Shown here: positions 6,104-8,850 of the stretch, piece after piece
Numbering within the stretch: position 1 is the first letter of the stretch
Layout: every line of letters starts with the position of its first letter
Assembly: GCA_023436825.1 (NCBI GenBank)
Contig: JAEZHS010000510.1
Coordinates: 1-8,850, forward strand
Length of the DNA: 8,850 nucleotides
Direction: 5' to 3'
From: Pseudomonadota bacterium
GTDB lineage: Bacteria > Pseudomonadota > Alphaproteobacteria > Reyranellales > Reyranellaceae
Program-made: the position numbers and the translations under genes
Notes under the pieces: model-generated
The model's input: only the letters and a program-made list of their open reading frames with translations
Told to the model about the DNA's origin: nothing
Databases searched by the model: none

Positions 6104-8850
6104 GCGGCATCAAGTTCACGATCGACGGCAAGGAAGTCGAGGCCCGCGAAGGCGAGACCATCTGGCAGGTCGCCAACCGCCACGACGTCGGCATTCCCCA
6201 TCTCTGCTACTCGACGGCGCCGAGCTACCGGCCCGACGGCAACTGCCGCGCCTGCATGGTCGAGATCGAAGGCGAGCGCGTGCTGGCCGCCTCCTGCCTG
6301 CGCAAGCCGACGCCGGGCATGAAGGTGGGCGTGGCCACCGAGCGCGCCGAGAAGGCGCGCCGCATGGTGTTCGAGCTGCTGGTCGCCGACCAACCGGCGC
6401 GTGAGACTGCGCACGATCCCGATTCGAAGTTCTGGAACTGGGCCGACAAGGTCGGCATCAGCGCCAGCCGCTTCCCGGCCGACGAGCACCCGGTGCGCGA
6501 CGTCAGCCATCCGGCGATGTCGGTCAATCTCGACGCCTGCATCGAGTGCAACCTCTGCGTCCGCGCCTGTCGCGAGGTCCAGGTCAACGACGTCATCGGC
6601 ATGGCCGGCCGTGGCCATGGCGAGAAGATCGTCTTCGACTTCGACGACCCGATGGGCGACAGCTCGTGCGTCGCCTGCGGCGAGTGCGTGCAGGCCTGCC
6701 CGACCGGTGCATTGATGCCTTCGGTGCTGCTCGACAAGAAGACGCAGAAGCGCACCGAGTGGGCCGAGCGCACGGTCGACAGCCTCTGCCCGTTCTGCGG
6801 CGTCGGCTGCCAGCTCACCTATCACATCAAGGACGACAAGATCCTCCACGTCACCGGCAAGGATGGCCCGGCCAACCATGCACGGCTTTGCGTAAAAGGC
6901 CGCTTCGGCTTCGACTATGCCAACCATCCCGACCGCCTCACGGTGCCGCTGGTGCGCAAGGACGGCGTGGCGAAGTCCGCCGACGACGAGGTCGATCCCG
7001 CCAACCCGTGGACGCATTTCCGCGAGGCCACCTGGGAAGAGGCGATGGAGCGCGCCGCCGCGGGCCTGATCGAGATCCGCGAACGCAAGGGCGGCGCAGG
7101 ACTGGCGGGCTTCGGCTCGGCCAAGGGCTCCAACGAGGAGGCCTATCTCTTCCAGAAGCTGGTGCGCACCGGCTTCGGCACCAACAACGTCGATCATTGC
7201 ACCCGGCTCTGCCACGCCTCGTCGGTCGCCGCCCTGTTCGAGGGCATCGGCTCGGGCGCGGTGACGGCGCCGTTCTCGGCGGCGCTCGACGCCGAGACCA
7301 TCATCGTGATCGGCGCCAACCCGACCTCCAACCATCCGGTCGCCGCTACCTTCATCAAGAACGCCGTCAAACGCGGCGCCAAGTTGATCGTGGCCGACCC
7401 GCGCGGCCAGGGCCTGTCGCGCCATGCGACCGTCAACCTGCAGTTCAAGCCGGGCAGCGACGTGGCGCTCTTGAACGCCATGCTGCACACCATCATCACC
7501 GAGGGCCTGACCGACCGGCAATACATTGCGGGCTTCACCGAAGGCTTCCCCGACCTCGCCGAGCGCATAAAAGACTTCTCGCCCGAGGCGATGGAGCCGG
7601 TATGCGGCGTGCCGGCCGAGACGCTGCGCACGGTGGCGCGTATGTACGCGCGTTCCAAGGCCTCGATCATCTTCTGGGGCATGGGCATCTCCCAGCACGT
7701 CCACGGCACCGACAATGCGCGCTGCCTGATCGCGCTGGCGCTGGTCACCGGCCAGGTCGCGCGGCCGGGCACCGGTCTGCATCCCCTGCGCGGCCAGAAC
7801 AACGTGCAGGGCGCGTCGGACGCCGGCCTGATCCCGATGTTCTTCACCGACTACCGGCCGGTCGAGCTTGAATCGGCGCACGACTATTTCCAGAAGGCCT
7901 GGGGCACGCCGCTCGATCCCAAGCGCGGGCTCACCGTGGTCGAGATCATGAACGCCATCCACGCCGACCAGATCGAGGGCATGTACATCATGGGCGAGAA
8001 TCCCGCGATGTCCGATCCCGACGTCCATCACGCCCGCATGGCGCTGGCCAAGCTGAAGCACCTCGTGGTGCAGGACATCTTCCTCACCGAGACGGCGTGG
8101 CACGCCGACGTCGTGCTGCCGGCCTCGGTGTTCCCCGAGAAGACCGGCACCTTCACCAACACCGATCGCCGGGTGCAGCTCGGCCGCACGGCGCTGCCGC
8201 TGCCGGGCAAGGCCCGACTCGATCTCGATATCATCGTCGATCTCGCCAACCGCCTGGGCTGCGGCTGGCGCTACGGCGACGTCGGCGACGTCTACACCGA
8301 GATGGCCGACACCATGCCGTCGCTGAAGAACATCAGCTGGGAGCGGCTGCAGCGCGAGGGCGCCGTGACCTATCCGGCCGATGCGCCCGACAAGCCCGGC
8401 AACGAGATCCTGTTCGCCACCGGCTATCCGACCAAGAGCGGGCGCGGCAAGATCGTGCCGGCCAATATCAGGCCGCCCGACGAATTGCCGGACGAGCAGT
8501 ATCCCTATGTGCTGTCGACCGGCCGCGTGCTGGAGCATTGGCACACCGGCGCCATGACGCGCCGCAGCCAGGTGCTCGACGAGCTCGAGCCCGAAGCGAT
8601 GGCGCATCTGCCGCCGCGCGAGATCGAGCGCCTGGGCATCGCGCCCGGCGACATGATCCGGGTGTCGACGCGACGCGGCGTCATCGAGCTCAAGGTGCGC
8701 ATCGATTCCGACGTGCCCAACGGCATGGTGTTCATCCCATTCTGCTATGCCGAGGCGGCGGCCAATATCCTGACCAACCCCGCCCTCGATCCGTTCGGCA
8801 AGATTCCCGAGTTCAAGTTCTGTGCCGCGCAGATCGAGGCGGTGAAGGCC
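6100..8850 (+). CDS. fdh1A: NAD-dependent formate dehydrogenase catalytic alpha subunit (W/Mo-bis-MGD), 3'-truncated by the window
   Basis: Oxidises formate to CO2, reversibly in characterised relatives, at a W- or Mo-bis(pterin guanine dinucleotide) centre. The frame is open from ATG 6100 to the window end, 917 residues. Fe-S sites in order: NuoG-like [2Fe-2S] Cys36, 49, 52, 66; ferredoxin-type [4Fe-4S] Cys147, 150, 153, 157 and Cys190, 193, 196, 200; and the proximal [4Fe-4S] Cys230, 233, 237, 264 with Lys266 in the CVKGR motif. The active site has Cys371-His372 (TRLCHASS), the metal ligand, with Cys rather than selenocysteine, and Arg564 (HPLRGQNNVQGASD). The C-terminal molydopterin dinucleotide-binding domain (STGRVLEHWHTGAMTRR onward) is present, and the last residues, EFKFCAAQIEAVKA, look close to the natural end. 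ATG overlaps the beta stop (ATGA) with AGGGA at 6088-6092. It closely resembles M. extorquens Fdh1A, a tungsten enzyme. Confidence 0.96.
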   Translation, partial: MSGIKFTIDGKEVEAREGETIWQVANRHDVGIPHLCYSTAPSYRPDGNCRACMVEIEGERVLAASCLRKPTPGMKVGVATERAEKARRMVFELLVADQPARETAHDPDSKFWNWADKVGISASRFPADEHPVRDVSHPAMSVNLDACIECNLCVRACREVQVNDVIGMAGRGHGEKIVFDFDDPMGDSSCVACGECVQACPTGALMPSVLLDKKTQKRTEWAERTVDSLCPFCGVGCQLTYHIKDDKILHVTGKDGPANHARLCVKGRFGFDYANHPDRLTVPLVRKDGVAKSADDEVDPANPWTHFREATWEEAMERAAAGLIEIRERKGGAGLAGFGSAKGSNEEAYLFQKLVRTGFGTNNVDHCTRLCHASSVAALFEGIGSGAVTAPFSAALDAETIIVIGANPTSNHPVAATFIKNAVKRGAKLIVADPRGQGLSRHATVNLQFKPGSDVALLNAMLHTIITEGLTDRQYIAGFTEGFPDLAERIKDFSPEAMEPVCGVPAETLRTVARMYARSKASIIFWGMGISQHVHGTDNARCLIALALVTGQVARPGTGLHPLRGQNNVQGASDAGLIPMFFTDYRPVELESAHDYFQKAWGTPLDPKRGLTVVEIMNAIHADQIEGMYIMGENPAMSDPDVHHARMALAKLKHLVVQDIFLTETAWHADVVLPASVFPEKTGTFTNTDRRVQLGRTALPLPGKARLDLDIIVDLANRLGCGWRYGDVGDVYTEMADTMPSLKNISWERLQREGAVTYPADAPDKPGNEILFATGYPTKSGRGKIVPANIRPPDELPDEQYPYVLSTGRVLEHWHTGAMTRRSQVLDELEPEAMAHLPPREIERLGIAPGDMIRVSTRRGVIELKVRIDSDVPNGMVFIPFCYAEAAANILTNPALDPFGKIPEFKFCAAQIEAVKA

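Noticed and set aside
7198..7200. Cys367 as the active-site metal ligand of the alpha subunit
   Set aside because: The pattern that aligns with the Sec-His or Cys-His pair of formate dehydrogenases is RLCH, so Cys371-His372 is the better assignment.
5719..8607. A 962-codon open frame on the minus strand across the formate dehydrogenase genes
   Set aside because: It is antisense to well-supported fdh1B/fdh1A coding sequence. Its His/Arg/Ala/Gly-rich composition is what GC-rich DNA gives opposite a real gene, and it has no recognisable domain.
1..8850. CRISPR arrays, tRNA/rRNA genes, insertion sequences or phage genes
   Set aside because: I saw no repeat-spacer pattern, cloverleaf, transposase or terminal inverted repeats anywhere in the window.

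Overview
This 8.85 kb window is GC-rich and densely coding, with every intact gene on the + strand. It most likely comes from an alphaproteobacterium of the Methylobacterium/Rhizobiales/Rhodospirillales type. The support is the codon use, a Bug-family (TctC) solute receptor, and a formate dehydrogenase with the two-subunit layout of Methylobacterium extorquens FDH1. The genus cannot be fixed from the sequence alone.

Layout. Bases 1-707 hold the 3' end of a Bug/TctC periplasmic receptor gene. Bases 708-1459 are a decayed stretch: a short minus-strand open frame that looks like the C-terminal end of a lost gene (about 720-842) abuts a free methionine-(R)-sulfoxide reductase (fRMsr, GAF domain) pseudogene (about 841-1309). 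That pseudogene has lost its own start and carries two single-base deletions. No gene was recognised in 1310-1459. Bases 1460-3668 encode a complete tungstate ABC transporter in the order permease (tupB), ATPase (tupC), binding protein (tupA), with overlapping stop/start codons throughout. Bases 3739-4287 encode a DUF2478 protein. Bases 4391-6103 encode a fused NuoE/NuoF-like NAD-reducing subunit (fdh1B type), overlapped by the catalytic formate dehydrogenase alpha subunit (6100 to beyond 8850, fdh1A type), which runs off the window nearly complete.

How the genes fit together. The characterised M. extorquens FDH1 is a tungsten enzyme, so a tungstate importer next to an FDH1-type formate dehydrogenase reads as a metal-supply-plus-enzyme module. 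TupA would capture tungstate in the periplasm and TupBC import it. The metal would then be placed in the bis-pterin cofactor of the alpha subunit. Electrons from formate would pass through the alpha Fe-S chain to FMN in the beta subunit and reduce NAD+. The DUF2478 protein, of unknown function but lying exactly between transporter and enzyme, is the most interesting uncharacterised part. Tungsten rather than molybdenum use is inferred from the neighbours and the family, not readable from the alpha sequence.
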